Of a stretch of DNA of 24,262 nucleotides, positions 23,807-24,262 are shown piece by piece; the stretch's first letter is position 1, and the number at the start of each line of letters is the position of its first letter. The notes below the pieces were generated by a model that ran no database searches, was not told where the DNA came from, and saw nothing but the letters and a program-made list of their open reading frames with translations. The translations under genes were made by a program, and so were the position numbers. Source of the DNA: Candidatus Wallbacteria bacterium (GTDB taxonomy: Bacteria > Muiribacteriota > UBA6191 > JACPRK01); the NCBI GenBank assembly GCA_016199905.1, contig JACQFU010000467.1, positions 1-24,262 of the forward strand, in the 5' to 3' direction.

Positions 23807-24262
23807 CAATAGCGATGTCGAAGGGGCTGGCGCCGGCACGTGCCGCGGCTGGCCGCATCAAGGCTGGCAAGGCTGCGCCAAAGGGCGACCTGGGCGTGAA
23901 GACCCTCGTGCTGGACAACGGCATCCCGGTCCTCTTCGAGCGGATGGAAAATCTGCGCTCGGTGACCGTCGCCGTCTGGGCACTCATCGGTTCTCGCCAC
24001 GAACGCCCGGAGGAGTACGGCATCGCCCACGTCGTGGAGCACATGATCTTCAAAGGCACCAAGCGCCGGACCTCGCGCCAGATCGCCGAGTCGCTGGAGT
24101 TCATCGGCGGCGAGAGCAACGCGTTCACCTCGCGCGAGTACTCCTGCTATTACGCCAAGGGCGCCAACACCGACTGGGACCTAGCCGTCGACGTGCTCTC
24201 CGACATCGTCAGCTCGAGCACCTTCGACGCAAGCGAGCTGGAGAAAGAGCGCAAGGTCATCC
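23803..24262 (+). CDS. M16 family zinc peptidase (5' part, runs off the window)
   Basis: The first 153 residues of a pitrilysin/processing-peptidase-like protein are visible. The inverted zinc motif HVVEH (His76, Glu79, His80) is followed by MIFKGTKRRTSRQIAESLEF, IGGESNAFTSREYSCYY and the helix leading to the third zinc ligand. The sequence stops at ELEKERKVI, just before the Glu expected about 77 residues after the motif. About 30 residues rich in Ala, Lys and Gly precede the domain without a clear signal peptide, which suggests a cytoplasmic enzyme. The ATG at 23803 overlaps the rluB stop (ATGA) and has GGAAGG five bases upstream. Bacterial relatives degrade peptides; the substrate here is unknown. 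Confidence 0.93.
   Translation, partial: MTIAMSKGLAPARAAAGRIKAGKAAPKGDLGVKTLVLDNGIPVLFERMENLRSVTVAVWALIGSRHERPEEYGIAHVVEHMIFKGTKRRTSRQIAESLEFIGGESNAFTSREYSCYYAKGANTDWDLAVDVLSDIVSSSTFDASELEKERKVI

Overview
The window is GC-rich throughout and comes from a Gram-negative bacterium. It encodes two lipoproteins with lipoboxes, an outer-membrane beta-barrel protein and several Sec-exported proteins. The mixture of CHASE2 cyclase, FecR, CHAT-TPR, HEAT and NHL proteins beside an ordinary galU/trpG/rluB/M16 block would fit Acidobacteriota or a similar GC-rich soil or sediment lineage. That placement is an inference; nothing here fixes the taxon. No tRNA, rRNA, CRISPR array, transposase or phage gene was seen.

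Left arm (380-17840, all on the minus strand). It begins with pepA (leucyl aminopeptidase) and then a gap of 314 bases holding a decayed piece of a CHASE2 gene. Next comes a tightly packed nine-gene series, in transcription order: CHASE2-adenylate cyclase, FecR-like exported protein, exported coiled-coil protein of unknown function, FecR protein, outer-membrane beta-barrel, NHL-propeller lipoprotein, exported TPR-CHAT caspase-like protein, lipoprotein with CARDB/Ig-like repeats, and HEAT-repeat protein. Several junctions are 4-base stop/start overlaps, and most of the products are predicted to cross or sit in the envelope. The simplest reading is one envelope-sensing system. A membrane cyclase with a periplasmic sensor would make cAMP, while a periplasmic and outer-membrane apparatus carries a caspase-like protease with an intact His/Cys dyad. 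This is the most interesting system in the window.

Divergent gap (17841-18420). It holds no convincing gene; promoter-like motifs lie near both edges.

Right arm (18421-24262, all plus strand). It starts with a DUF1848 protein. After a hairpin and a probable promoter come an ECF-type sigma factor, a Hint (intein-like) protein, galU, trpG/pabA, rluB and the 5' part of an M16 zinc peptidase that runs off the window. Sigma, Hint, galU and rluB/M16 junctions are ATGA-type overlaps. The start of the Hint gene is peculiar. The well-supported, coupled start codon (20136) is in a different frame from the Hint domain. A single-base change in a C6 tract beside a 7-base tandem repeat would join the two frames and also restore the missing catalytic cysteine.
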